A stretch of 34,756 bases of DNA from GCA-2733415 sp049609325 (GTDB lineage Bacteria; Bacteroidota; Bacteroidia; Flavobacteriales; Flavobacteriaceae): the NCBI GenBank assembly GCA_049609325.1, contig JBMYYK010000023.1, positions 1 to 34,756 of the forward strand, written 5' to 3'. Below are positions 25,841 to 34,570 of this stretch, one piece after another. The notes beneath the pieces were generated by a model that worked only from the letters and a program-made list of their open reading frames with translations, searched no databases and had not been told where the DNA came from. A program made the translations under genes and the position numbers. Position 1 is the stretch's first letter, and each line of letters starts with the position of its first letter.

Positions 25841-27031
25841 ATGCAAGAAAAAAAGACCTCTCAATTAGAATTTGTCGCATTAATGGCCTCTTTAATGGCA
25901 ATGGTAGCCTTATCAATTGACGCGTTATTACCAGCCTTGCAAGATATTGGATTAAGTATTGGTTTTCAAAACACTACTGATGGCCAGTGGTTAATTACCA
26001 TGATTTTTTTAGGCTTAGGAATTGGACAATTATTTTTAGGTCCTTTATCTGACACTTATGGTAGAAAAAAGGTCATTTATTTAGGGTTACTCCTATTTAT
26101 ACTTTCTAGTTTTGTATGTATTTATTCAGCATCTATAGAAATGATGATTGTTGGGCGTGTGTTACAAGGTATTGCCCTATCCGCCCCAAGAACAGTTAGT
26201 ATTTCTATGATACGTGATTCTTATCAAGGGGATTATATGGCTAAAGTAATGTCATTTGTTACTGTTATTTTTATTATTGTTCCTACTATAGCCCCTGCTT
26301 TGGGTAAGTTAATACTCGATGTTTATTCTTGGCAAGCTATTTTTTATTCCCAATTACTGTTTGTAATTATTGTAGGAAGCTGGTTTGCTATTCGTCAACC
26401 CGAAACGTTAAAAATTACTCATAGAATTCCGTTTAATGTCAACGTAATTCGCAACGGAATTAAAGAAACATTTAGTTATAAGCAAACGGCACTTTGTACA
26501 GCTATTTCGGCATTAATTACAGGCGCTTTCATGGTGTATTTGAGTGCCTCGCAACAGGTGTTTCAACTGCAGTACGGTTTAGTAGATGAATTTCCTTATA
26601 TATTTGCATCACTAGCATTAACTGTAGGTGGGTCAACATTTTTAAGTGGTCAGTTAGTTATGAAATTCGGTATGAAATCGCTTTTAAAATGGGCCTTATT
26701 GGGCTTTGCCGCTACAGCAACTGTTTATGTTGTACTTTTTTATAACAGTCCAAATCCGCCAATGCCCGTTTTATTGTCATTTTTTGGTATTCAATTTTTT
26801 TGTTTGGGATTTATTTTCGGTAATCTACGTGCTTTAATGATGCAACCTATTGGTCATATTGCTGGAGTTGGTGCAGCAATAACCGGATTTACAGCTACAT
26901 TATTTTCAGTGCCTCTAGCCGCTTTAATTGGTAGTTTTATTCATACAACTGCACTACCCATGTTTATAGGGTTTGCCTGTTGTGGCTGCTTATCGGTTGT
27001 ATTATACATGCAATTAAAGACTACTTCTTAA
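25841..27031 (+). CDS. MFS transporter, Bcr/CflA drug-resistance type
   Basis: This is a 12-segment major-facilitator exporter using proton antiport. Residues 10-28 begin TM1 directly. MFS motif A appears as GPLSDTYGRKKVIYLG between TM2 and TM3. GRVLQGIALSAPRTVSISMIRDSY matches the TM4 region of the Bcr/CflA subfamily. Length (396) is normal. Members export drugs such as bicyclomycin or sulfonamides, but the substrate here is unknown. The stop is one base before the ATG of the pseudouridine synthase gene, so the two are co-transcribed. The start is fixed by TM1, and the promoter motif lies right against it. Confidence 0.93.
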   Translation: MQEKKTSQLEFVALMASLMAMVALSIDALLPALQDIGLSIGFQNTTDGQWLITMIFLGLGIGQLFLGPLSDTYGRKKVIYLGLLLFILSSFVCIYSASIEMMIVGRVLQGIALSAPRTVSISMIRDSYQGDYMAKVMSFVTVIFIIVPTIAPALGKLILDVYSWQAIFYSQLLFVIIVGSWFAIRQPETLKITHRIPFNVNVIRNGIKETFSYKQTALCTAISALITGAFMVYLSASQQVFQLQYGLVDEFPYIFASLALTVGGSTFLSGQLVMKFGMKSLLKWALLGFAATATVYVVLFYNSPNPPMPVLLSFFGIQFFCLGFIFGNLRALMMQPIGHIAGVGAAITGFTATLFSVPLAALIGSFIHTTALPMFIGFACCGCLSVVLYMQLKTTS

Positions 27032-27032
27032 T

Positions 27033-27725
27033 ATGAAGATTTCAATTTGTTATGAAGACGAGTATATTATTGCTGTAAACAAGCCAAATAATGTCTTGGT
27101 ACATCATTCTCACATGGCCAGAAATCAATCTGATGAACACTCTTTGTTAGAATTGTTGTTTGAACAGACTGCTAAACACTACTATCCTATTCATCGTTTA
27201 GACAGAAAAACATCAGGAATTATATTATGCGCAAAAGATAAATTGTATGTTTCTAAGTTTCAACAATTATTTATAGCTAATCAAATTCATAAAACTTATG
27301 TAGGTTTAGTACGAGGATTTTGCCCTGAATCTGGTGAAATTAACACTCCTGTTAAAGGCCGTGATGCCAATACACATAAAGACGCTTTAACACATTTTAA
27401 ACGGCTTAAAACTGTGGAATCTTCTATTGCTGTACATCCGTATAACTCATCACGATATAGTTGGGTAGAATTATATCCTAAAACAGGGCGGTTGCATCAA
27501 TTACGTATTCATATGAACAAAATAAGTCATCCGTTGATTGGTGACCCAAAGTATGGTGATAGACATCATAATAGAATGTTTGCTAATGAGTTTGATTGTT
27601 CTCATTTGTTTTTACATGCTAAACAATTAGAATTTATTCATCCATATACCCATAAACCAATGGTAATTTTAGCAGAATTACCCCCGCATTGGCAAAAGGT
27701 TCAACACCATTTAAACTTTATTTAA
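27033..27725 (+). CDS. truC: RluA-family pseudouridine synthase, TruC-like
   Basis: This enzyme isomerises uridine to pseudouridine. The family II motif HRLDRKTSG (54-62) carries catalytic D57. The N-terminus YEDEYIIAVNKPNNVLVHHS is typical of TruC, which modifies U65 of tRNA. HKTYVGLVRGF, GRLHQLRIHM and HPLIGDPKYGDRHHN follow in order. At 230 residues, with no S4 domain, it fits TruC rather than RluC/RluD. It is coupled to the transporter gene by a single-base gap, with no obvious functional link. Confidence 0.88.
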   Translation: MKISICYEDEYIIAVNKPNNVLVHHSHMARNQSDEHSLLELLFEQTAKHYYPIHRLDRKTSGIILCAKDKLYVSKFQQLFIANQIHKTYVGLVRGFCPESGEINTPVKGRDANTHKDALTHFKRLKTVESSIAVHPYNSSRYSWVELYPKTGRLHQLRIHMNKISHPLIGDPKYGDRHHNRMFANEFDCSHLFLHAKQLEFIHPYTHKPMVILAELPPHWQKVQHHLNFI

Positions 27726-27729
27726 ATCA

Positions 27730-28119
27730 TTAGTAAAGTACCAATTGATACACTTGGTTAAGAAGTATTAAACCAAATAACAACATCATAATGTAAAATA
27801 TTGGCAATCGTTTTGGATTGATACGATTTACAAACTTCAAGATACTTTTAGGGAAAACGAATATATACATCCCTTTTAATAAGGTACTCCATCCAATAAC
27901 TGTGATGATGAGTTTCCAGTTTAATTCCCATATATTGTGTAATAATACCGAAGTTAATCCTAAACTTATTGTTAGAATTGCAGGAAGAACTAAATGCTCT
28001 TCGTTTTGAAGAGTTGATAACCAAACAGGTATTCGTTTAGGTGCAATTAAAAACATCACACAGAATGTAATAATTAACCAGCCCCAAAATGCTGCAAGAA
28101 ATACTGTTGGCTCTTCCAT
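27730..28119 (-). CDS. Small four-span membrane protein, function unknown
   Basis: This 129-residue protein has four likely membrane segments, near residues 8-25, 43-60, 68-88 and 105-126. Short loops include a proline/arginine-rich APKRIPVWLSTLQNEEH and PKSILKFVNRINPKRLP. No catalytic motif is visible and I do not recognise the family. It converges with the truC-like gene (4 bases between stops) and lies downstream of the E1 gene, beyond that gene's terminator. It is therefore probably transcribed from its own unmarked promoter. Confidence 0.7.
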   Translation of the reverse strand: MEEPTVFLAAFWGWLIITFCVMFLIAPKRIPVWLSTLQNEEHLVLPAILTISLGLTSVLLHNIWELNWKLIITVIGWSTLLKGMYIFVFPKSILKFVNRINPKRLPIFYIMMLLFGLILLNQVYQLVLY

Positions 28120-28157
28120 AGCGTTCTAATTATTTAATTTACGATGTAATAAGGTAC

Positions 28158-28182
28158 AAAAAAAGCAGCTAATAGCTGCTTT
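28158..28182 (-). terminator. Rho-independent terminator of the E1 dehydrogenase gene
   Basis: A perfect 9-bp stem (aaagcagct 28162-28170 with agctgcttt 28174-28182) has a 3-base loop. On the minus strand it is followed by a run of seven T (28164 to 28158, partly in the stem). It begins 22 bases after the E1 stop, the classic position. Confidence 0.88.
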
Positions 28183-28204
28183 CAATGTGATGTTTTCTAT
28201 TGCT

Positions 28205-30229
28205 TTAATAAGCTAATAACTGTTTCAATTCTGCTTCAAAACGGTCTTTAGCAAGGTATTGTTGTTCAAGTGCTGGTAAAAAAGGTATCGGAGTAGCTAA
28301 ACTTGATACGCGTTTTACAGGGCCATCTAAGGCTTCAAAGCAGTTTTCCATGATTAAAGACGATAAATCACTACCAAAACCACCAAACTCACTGTCTTCT
28401 TGTAAAATAATTGCTTTTCCTGTTTTACGAACTGAAGCAAATATGGCGTCTTGATCTAAAGGTGCTAATGAACGTAAATCAATTAAATCTGCTGAAATAT
28501 CAGGGTTATTTTCTAAGGTCTCTAGAGCCCAGTGTACACCAGCTCCAAAAGTTATGATACTTATGTCGTTTCCTTCCTTTAACACACTAGCTTTACCTAA
28601 TGGTAGTGTGTAATAATCTGTTGGAACATCTTGATAAATACTTCTATATAAGGCTTTATGCTCAAAAAATAATACCGGATTAGGATCATTTATTGCTGTA
28701 GCCAACAACCCTTTGGCATCTACAGGAAAGGCAGGATACACTACTTTTAACCCTGGCACGGTTGTAAACCAAGCTTCATTAGTTTGAGAATGAAATGGCC
28801 CCGCTCCTACACCTGCTCCACAAGGCATTCTAACAACCACATCGGCATTTTGTCCCCATCGGTAATGAGATTTAGCCAATAGGTTTACAATAGGATTAAA
28901 CCCTGACGACACAAAGTCAGCAAACTGCATTTCCATTACAGATTTTATTCCATTAACAGATAAACCATAAGCAGCAGATACAATTGCTGATTCACAGATT
29001 GGTGTATTTCGCACACGATCTTTTCCGAAAGCTTCCACAAAACCATCAGTGATTTTAAAAACCCCTCCGTATTCGGCAACATCTTGTCCCATTATCACCA
29101 AATCGTCATGACGTTCCATAGACTGCCTTAAACCTTCAGAAACAGCATCTACCAATCTAATGTTTTTTGTTGTATCGTTTTTTGTAACCTCCTTGTAGTC
29201 AAATACTTGAAATACATCATTTAACTCATTACTTAAGTCAATAGTTATCTCCTCTTCATCAAAAGCTAACTTTAAATGATCGTTTATTTCTTGCTTGAAT
29301 TCTTCTTTTATAGTCGCATTTAATCCTTCATGTAATAGTCCTTCAGACTCTAAAAAGGTTTTAAAATTTTCAATAGGATCTTTTAATGCCCATGCGTCCA
29401 TTAAGTCTTGTGGGACATACTTAGTACCACTGGCTTCTTCATGACCACGCATTCTAAATGTTTTAAACTCTAATAGTACTGGACGAGGATTTTGACGCAT
29501 ATCTTCTACTAAAGCATTAACTTTAGTAAATACCTCTAAAATATTATTTCCGTCAATAATGTGAGACTCCATACCGTAACCTTTACCTCTATCAGCCAAA
29601 TGCTCACAATTAAACTGCTCATTAACTGGTGTTGATAACCCGTAACCATTATTTTCAATACAAAACAACACTGGTAAGTTCCAGACAGAAGCTACGTTTA
29701 ATGCTTCGTGAATATCACCTTCACTTGTACCTCCATCTCCTGTAAACACTGCACAAACTTGCTTGTTATCTTTCAATAAATTCCCCAAAGCAATTCCATC
29801 GGCCAAACCAAATTGCGGTCCTAAATGAGAAATCATCCCCACGATATTATAGTCTTGAGTCCCAAAATGAAAGCTCCTATCTCTCCCTTTTGTAAACCCA
29901 TTGGCTTTACCTTGCCACTGTGAAAATAACCGATGTAAAGGAATTTGTCTGGTTGTAAATACCCCTAAATTTCTATGCATTGGCAAGATGTACTCTTCAT
30001 TTAACAAAGCAGAAGTTACACCAACTGAAATGGCCTCTTGACCAATACCAGAAAACCATTTAGAAATTTTTCCTTGACGCAATAAAATAAGCATCTTTTC
30101 TTCTATCATACGTGGCTTTAACATGGCCTTGTATAAATCGAGTAATTGCACGTCAGTTAGGGTTGTTCTATCAAATATAATAGGTGTTTGTTCAGTAATA
30201 TTTGTGGTCATGAGTTTATCTTTATACAT
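28205..30229 (-). CDS. 2-oxoacid dehydrogenase E1, alpha and beta subunits fused
   Basis: This is the thiamine-diphosphate-dependent E1 component of a branched-chain 2-oxoacid (or pyruvate) dehydrogenase complex, decarboxylating the 2-oxoacid and passing the acyl group to E2. The first half is E1-alpha, with TPP motif GDGGTSEGDIHEAL...IENNGYG and AWALKDPIENF. From about residue 355 the second half is E1-beta, with MGQDVAEYGGVFKITDGF, NTPICESAIVSAAYGLS and GPFHSQTNEAWF. The single-chain arrangement is common in Bacteroidota. ATG 30229 is used here, but ATG 30211 (MTTNITEQ) is equally possible; a TTG at 30232 is unlikely. The gene ends at a strong terminator. Confidence 0.94.
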   Translation of the reverse strand: MYKDKLMTTNITEQTPIIFDRTTLTDVQLLDLYKAMLKPRMIEEKMLILLRQGKISKWFSGIGQEAISVGVTSALLNEEYILPMHRNLGVFTTRQIPLHRLFSQWQGKANGFTKGRDRSFHFGTQDYNIVGMISHLGPQFGLADGIALGNLLKDNKQVCAVFTGDGGTSEGDIHEALNVASVWNLPVLFCIENNGYGLSTPVNEQFNCEHLADRGKGYGMESHIIDGNNILEVFTKVNALVEDMRQNPRPVLLEFKTFRMRGHEEASGTKYVPQDLMDAWALKDPIENFKTFLESEGLLHEGLNATIKEEFKQEINDHLKLAFDEEEITIDLSNELNDVFQVFDYKEVTKNDTTKNIRLVDAVSEGLRQSMERHDDLVIMGQDVAEYGGVFKITDGFVEAFGKDRVRNTPICESAIVSAAYGLSVNGIKSVMEMQFADFVSSGFNPIVNLLAKSHYRWGQNADVVVRMPCGAGVGAGPFHSQTNEAWFTTVPGLKVVYPAFPVDAKGLLATAINDPNPVLFFEHKALYRSIYQDVPTDYYTLPLGKASVLKEGNDISIITFGAGVHWALETLENNPDISADLIDLRSLAPLDQDAIFASVRKTGKAIILQEDSEFGGFGSDLSSLIMENCFEALDGPVKRVSSLATPIPFLPALEQQYLAKDRFEAELKQLLAY

Positions 30230-30333
30230 CAAATGTGGTAAATTTATTGCAGTAAGAAAAGATAAATTGGTGTTTTTTTAAATTGTTAATAACTCATGTA
30301 GGTAAAACTATGCGTTAAACCGTTGTTTTTTCA

Positions 30334-30341
30334 TACTTTTG
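30334..30341 (+). promoter_or_regulatory. Candidate -7 box of the oxygenase-SUI1 operon
   Basis: TACTTTTG matches TAnnTTTG in the 166-base divergent gap. It predicts a leader of about 53 bases to the ATG at 30398. Confidence 0.45.
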
Positions 30342-30397
30342 ACTCATAAATTGTTTTATTTAAAAAAAGTTATTAACTATTTAGAAGACGAAAAAAG

Positions 30398-31348
30398 ATG
30401 CAAAATATACCTAGTGTAAATCTTGCTGATTTCATATCAGGAGATGAAAATAGAAAACAAAAATTCATTAATGAAATCGGAAAAGCGTACGAAGACATTG
30501 GCTTTGTGGCTTTAAAAGGTCATTTTCTTGATGACAACTTAGTTGATAACCTTTATGGTGAAATCAAAAAATTCTTTGATTTACCTACAGACACCAAACA
30601 ATCGTATGAAATTGAAGGTATTGGTGGGCAACGTGGGTATATCTCTTTTGGTAAAGAATCAGCTAAAGGTAAAAAAGAAGGAGATTTGAAAGAGTTTTGG
30701 CACTTTGGACAATATGTAGAAGATAATCCTAAACTAGAGGCTGAATATCCTGAAAATGTAACCGTAAAAGAATTGCCAGAATTTAATAATGTTGGGAAAC
30801 AAACCTATAAAATGTTAGAGAAAACAGGGGTTTATGTGTTAAGAGCTTTGGCATTATATTTAAATTTAGATGAGTTTTACTTTGATAAATTTATAAAAAA
30901 CGGAAACAGTATTTTAAGACCAATACACTACCCTCCTATTACTGAAGAACCTAAAAATGCCGTACGTGCTGCAGCTCATGGTGACATCAACTTGATTACG
31001 TTATTAATGGGTGCACAAGGAAAAGGCTTACAGGTTCAAAATCATGCTGGTAAATGGATTGATGCGGTTGCAGAACCAGATGAATTGGTTATAAATGTTG
31101 GTGATATGTTATCAAGACATTCAAATAACAGATTAAAATCAACCATACATAGAGTGGTTAACCCACCAAAAGAATTATGGGGTACTTCTCGTTATTCTAT
31201 TCCATTTTTCATGCACCCAGTGAGTGAAATGCCTTTAAATTGCTTAGATAATTGCATTACTGATGAACAGCCAAAGGCTTTTGAAGACATTACTGCAGGT
31301 GAGTTTTTAACCGAGAGATTGATTGAATTAGGGTTGATAAAAAAATAA
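30398..31348 (+). CDS. Fe(II)/2-oxoglutarate oxygenase, isopenicillin-N-synthase-like
   Basis: This is a non-haem iron oxygenase with the N-terminal DIOX_N and C-terminal 2OG-Fe(II) domains of the isopenicillin N synthase family. The iron triad is H194-x-D196 in AHGDINLITLLMG, with H251 in STIHRV. R265-x-S267 (RYS) would bind 2-oxoglutarate. KGLQVQNHAGKWIDAV and LVINVGDMLSRHSNN are standard. At 316 residues it is full length. The substrate is unknown; homologues act on many small molecules. It lies 5 bases before the SUI1-like gene, so the two share a transcript. Confidence 0.93.
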   Translation: MQNIPSVNLADFISGDENRKQKFINEIGKAYEDIGFVALKGHFLDDNLVDNLYGEIKKFFDLPTDTKQSYEIEGIGGQRGYISFGKESAKGKKEGDLKEFWHFGQYVEDNPKLEAEYPENVTVKELPEFNNVGKQTYKMLEKTGVYVLRALALYLNLDEFYFDKFIKNGNSILRPIHYPPITEEPKNAVRAAAHGDINLITLLMGAQGKGLQVQNHAGKWIDAVAEPDELVINVGDMLSRHSNNRLKSTIHRVVNPPKELWGTSRYSIPFFMHPVSEMPLNCLDNCITDEQPKAFEDITAGEFLTERLIELGLIKK

Positions 31349-31353
31349 TTAAA

Positions 31354-31677
31354 ATGGATTTAAGAGATCAGTTAAAAAACTTATTTCCAGAGCACCAAGA
31401 AACTGAAGATGTTGTAGAGCAACAATCGGATATTTGGCTTCAGGACGACCCTTTATTATGTAAATATGAAAAACGTAAAGGTAAACCCATCACAATCATA
31501 GATGGTTACACTGGCGCTACATCAGATTTTAAACTACTCGCTAAAGAACTGAAGCAACATTTGAGCGTTGGAGGAAGTTTTAAAGATGATACGATTATCA
31601 TTCAGGGAGATTATCGTGATAAAATTATGGATTTATTAAAAGCCAAGGGCTTTAAAGTAAAACGAGTTGGTGGATAA
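31354..31677 (+). CDS. SUI1/eIF1-family translation factor (YciH-like)
   Basis: This 107-residue protein has the eIF1/SUI1 fold: RKGKPITIIDGYTG, LKLLAKELKQHLSVGGSFKDD, TIIIQGDYRDKIMDLLKAKGF and a basic end KVKRVGG. Bacterial members (YciH) bind the small ribosomal subunit and are linked to initiation fidelity under stress. The N-terminal 30 residues are acidic and variable. It directly follows the oxygenase gene and ends before a strong hairpin terminator, forming a two-gene operon. Why an oxygenase is paired with it is unclear. Confidence 0.93.
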   Translation: MDLRDQLKNLFPEHQETEDVVEQQSDIWLQDDPLLCKYEKRKGKPITIIDGYTGATSDFKLLAKELKQHLSVGGSFKDDTIIIQGDYRDKIMDLLKAKGFKVKRVGG

Positions 31678-31700
31678 AAATACTTAATTCATCACTAGTA

Positions 31701-31744
31701 AAATGTAAAAGGCGGTTTCCAATTGGAGACCGCCTTTTACATTT
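31701..31744. terminator. Strong hairpin terminator after the SUI1-like gene
   Basis: A perfect 16-bp stem (aaatgtaaaaggcggt 31701-31716 with accgccttttacattt 31729-31744) extends through a G-U pair and tcc/gga to an AATT loop. It is about 23 bases after the stop at 31677. A-rich and T-rich flanks on both sides suggest it works in both directions. Confidence 0.85.
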
Positions 31745-31879
31745 AAACATCTTCCTTATAATAGATAAAATGCTGTTTTTCATAACATTAGTGGGTTATG
31801 TTATTAACATTTACTATAAAAATTGAAAAGATATGCTTAACTTTATAAAACATAATTATAAAGTCCTAAATCTATAATC

Positions 31880-32815
31880 ATGACACCAAGGCAATTACAT
31901 ATAACAAATGGTGATAGTACCACACACCTACTCCAAAACATCGATATAAATGGTGATATTATAACTTGGCGAGAAATGTTATGTGAGGGTAAGACTGTAT
32001 CTGATGTAGGATCAGAACTTTTTTGGAAGTCAAGGTTTGATTTTTTCTCAAAAAATTACCACATCAGCAAAAAACACTTTATTGATTACACCATAAAAGA
32101 ATTTAGAAATTTATGTAAGCACAAGTCAGAGCAAGAAATCATTTTATGGTTTGACTATGATTTATTTTGTCAAATAAATATGATAGCCGTGATTTCATGG
32201 TTAAAAAAGCATAAGCCCAAAGCAACAATAAGTCTGGTTTGCCCTAAGCACAATACAGATTCATCTATTTTACTTTCAATAAGTGATTTAGATGCTACAC
32301 AGCTGCAAACTACTTTTCAAAATCGTATTGAATTACCTATTGATGACATCGAGTATGCTGATTATATATGGCAACTCTATTGTGCAGATTCTCCACTGCA
32401 ATTGCAAAATATTACGCCACCAACATCTACGGTGTTTACATATATTCATGATTGTATTCAAACGCATTTAAAACGTTTCCCTACTATAAAAAACGGCTTA
32501 AATGAAATAGAAAATAACATTTTAAATACCGTAGCTCATAAAGAGTTTAAATCGAAAAAGACTCTGATAAGTCATTTGCTTAAAACACAAGGATTTTATG
32601 GTTTTGGTGATTTACAATTTGAGCATAAACTTGATAGATTAAAAGGGCTGTTTAAAAGAACTACAACTGTACAGCTGAACGATTTGGGCTATGATGTGCA
32701 ACAAAACAGACAAAATTATTACCATTCAATAAAAAAGGATGATTCTTATTTAGGAGGTACTTTAAAATACAATTATTTATACAATCAAATAGATGGTAAA
32801 TTATTGAAATTATAG
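31880..32815 (+). CDS. DUF1835 domain-containing protein
   Basis: This 311-residue cytosolic protein starts with the DUF1835 signature LHITNGDSTTHLLQ and continues ITWREMLCEGK, then ILWFDYDLFCQINMIAVISWL. The C-terminal third (FGDLQFEHKLDRLKGLFKR) resembles the domain commonly paired with DUF1835. Its function is not established; the family is sometimes found near sensory or regulatory genes. It follows the terminator, so it has its own promoter, which I could not identify. A nucleoside phosphorylase gene follows 27 bases downstream. Confidence 0.83.
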   Translation: MTPRQLHITNGDSTTHLLQNIDINGDIITWREMLCEGKTVSDVGSELFWKSRFDFFSKNYHISKKHFIDYTIKEFRNLCKHKSEQEIILWFDYDLFCQINMIAVISWLKKHKPKATISLVCPKHNTDSSILLSISDLDATQLQTTFQNRIELPIDDIEYADYIWQLYCADSPLQLQNITPPTSTVFTYIHDCIQTHLKRFPTIKNGLNEIENNILNTVAHKEFKSKKTLISHLLKTQGFYGFGDLQFEHKLDRLKGLFKRTTTVQLNDLGYDVQQNRQNYYHSIKKDDSYLGGTLKYNYLYNQIDGKLLKL

Positions 32816-32816
32816 T

Positions 32817-32824
32817 TATTTTTG
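32817..32824 (+). promoter_or_regulatory. Candidate -7 box of the nucleoside phosphorylase gene
   Basis: TATTTTTG matches TAnnTTTG one base after the DUF1835 stop, giving a leader of about 15 bases before the ATG at 32843. Confidence 0.4.
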
Positions 32825-32842
32825 CTGAATACATAAGTTTTA

Positions 32843-33712
32843 ATGAAAATAGCAGCATCAGAATTAATCATCAATCCAGACGGTAGTATTTATCATTTAA
32901 ACCTTCTACCAAAAGACATTGCATCAACAATAATTACTGTTGGAGATCCTGATAGAGTTGAAAATATAACGAAACATTTTGATACCATTGAAGTCACAAA
33001 ACAAAAACGTGAATTTAAAACTGTAACAGGTAGATATAAAGGACAACGTATAACAGTAATTTCTACTGGTATTGGTACAGATAATATTGATATTGTACTT
33101 AATGAATTAGATGCCCTAGTTAATATTAATTTTGACACTAGAACAATAAAAGACAGTCACACATCCCTTGATATTATTCGGATTGGAACTTCTGGATCTA
33201 TTCAGAAACACATTCCAATCAATTCATTTTTAATTTCTGAAATAGCAATAGGTTTTGATAGTTTAATGCATTTTTACAAAAGTACGCACGTGTTAAATGA
33301 AGAGATTTCTGAAGCGTTTATAAAGCAAACAGAATGGCCTGAAGTAATGTCTGCTCCATATATTGTGTCGTGTGATAACGTATTAGCAGAAAAATTCAAA
33401 TCCCCACAAATAACTTCCGGATTTACTGCTACAAATGTTGGTTTTTATGGCCCACAATCTCGTGTATTGCGCTTACCAGTTTCCAATCCGAGTTTAAATG
33501 AGAAATTAGCTAATTTCTCATACAATAACCATACTATTACAAATTTAGAAATGGAAACTGCTGGAATTTATGGAATGGCAAAATTATTAGGTCATAAAGC
33601 TGTATCTTTAAATGCTATTTTAGCAAACAGAGCTACAGGTGAATTTTCAGATAGACCGACAGCACTTGTAGAAGAATTAATTACATTTACTTTAGATAAA
33701 ATTGTTCCATAA
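32843..33712 (+). CDS. Nucleoside phosphorylase (uridine phosphorylase-like)
   Basis: This enzyme splits nucleosides with phosphate in nucleobase salvage. PNP/UDP family signatures are ITVGDPDRVENI (31-42), TVISTGIGTDNIDIVLNEL (phosphate and nucleoside pocket), IRIGTSGSI (112-120) and NLEMETAGIYGMAKLLGH, the latter containing the M-E pair that binds ribose. At 289 residues it is somewhat longer than E. coli Udp (253) and typical of the Bacteroidota form. Uridine specificity is likely but not provable from sequence. The next gene begins 3 bases after its stop. Confidence 0.9.
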   Translation: MKIAASELIINPDGSIYHLNLLPKDIASTIITVGDPDRVENITKHFDTIEVTKQKREFKTVTGRYKGQRITVISTGIGTDNIDIVLNELDALVNINFDTRTIKDSHTSLDIIRIGTSGSIQKHIPINSFLISEIAIGFDSLMHFYKSTHVLNEEISEAFIKQTEWPEVMSAPYIVSCDNVLAEKFKSPQITSGFTATNVGFYGPQSRVLRLPVSNPSLNEKLANFSYNNHTITNLEMETAGIYGMAKLLGHKAVSLNAILANRATGEFSDRPTALVEELITFTLDKIVP

Positions 33713-33715
33713 TAT

Positions 33716-34570
33716 ATGAAAGAACTTAAAATTGGAGGTGTTCCAGAACATTTTAATCTACCGTGGTATTTAACTTTACGTGATAAATCTTATCATAGCA
33801 ATAATATTAATTTGCGTTGGCACGATTATTATGGAGGTACCGGTCAAATGTGTAAAGCCTTAAGGAATCAAGAAATTGATATGGCGGTTATACTTACCGA
33901 AGGTATTATTCGTGATATCATAAATGGTAATGACTGTAAAATTGTTCAGGTTTACACAAAAACACCTTTAATTTGGGGAATTCATGTAGCTCAGGACTCT
34001 CCGTATAAAACAATTAACGATTTAAAAGGTAAAAAAGCCGCCATCAGTCGTTACGGTTCAGGGTCACACTTAATGGCCTATGTTAATGCGCAGAATAACA
34101 ATTGGAATACAACCTCAGATTTAGACTTTGAAGTTATTAAAAATCTTGATGGTGCCGTATTAGGATTACCAAATGGTATTGGCGACTATTTCATGTGGGA
34201 AAAATTCACTACAAAACCTTATGTTGATAATGGCACGTTTAGAGTTATAGACCACTGCCCTACACCTTGGCCATGTTTTGTAATTGCAGTAAGAAATGAG
34301 TTGTTAGAAAATGATGCTGAAACCATTAAATCTGTTTTAAATACCATTAACCAAACCACAGCAGAATTTAAAGATATCCCTAGTATTGAAACTATGATTG
34401 CTAATAGATACAATCAAAAATTAGAGGATGTAAAAGAATGGCTTGCGCTGACAGAATGGTCTCAAGAAAATATTTGCGAACAAACTATAGCAGCTATTCA
34501 AGATAAATTATTAGAATTAGATATCATCCCTAACAAAGTTGATTACAAAGACCTTGTATTTACATTATAA
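33716..34570 (+). CDS. Substrate-binding-like protein without a signal peptide
   Basis: This 284-residue protein has the periplasmic-binding-protein type II fold of NMT1/SsuA-like proteins: LKIGGVPEHFNLPWYLTLRD, YYGGTGQMCKALRNQEIDMAV, PYKTINDLKGKKAAISRYGSG and EKFTTKPYVDNGTFRV. There is no signal peptide or lipobox; it starts MKELKIGG directly at the first strand, and no upstream in-frame extension exists. It is therefore probably cytosolic. It is coupled to the nucleoside phosphorylase gene, so it may bind a nucleobase or a related ligand, or act as an enzyme like MqnA/MqnD. That link is inference. Confidence 0.85.
   Translation: MKELKIGGVPEHFNLPWYLTLRDKSYHSNNINLRWHDYYGGTGQMCKALRNQEIDMAVILTEGIIRDIINGNDCKIVQVYTKTPLIWGIHVAQDSPYKTINDLKGKKAAISRYGSGSHLMAYVNAQNNNWNTTSDLDFEVIKNLDGAVLGLPNGIGDYFMWEKFTTKPYVDNGTFRVIDHCPTPWPCFVIAVRNELLENDAETIKSVLNTINQTTAEFKDIPSIETMIANRYNQKLEDVKEWLALTEWSQENICEQTIAAIQDKLLELDIIPNKVDYKDLVFTL

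Noticed and set aside
31781..31800. CATAAC...GTTATG inverted repeat before the DUF1835 gene
   Set aside because: It is a short AT-rich stem with no T run or supporting motif.
32893..33138. 81-codon minus-strand frame within the nucleoside phosphorylase gene
   Set aside because: It is antisense to conserved catalytic motifs and is an effect of codon composition.
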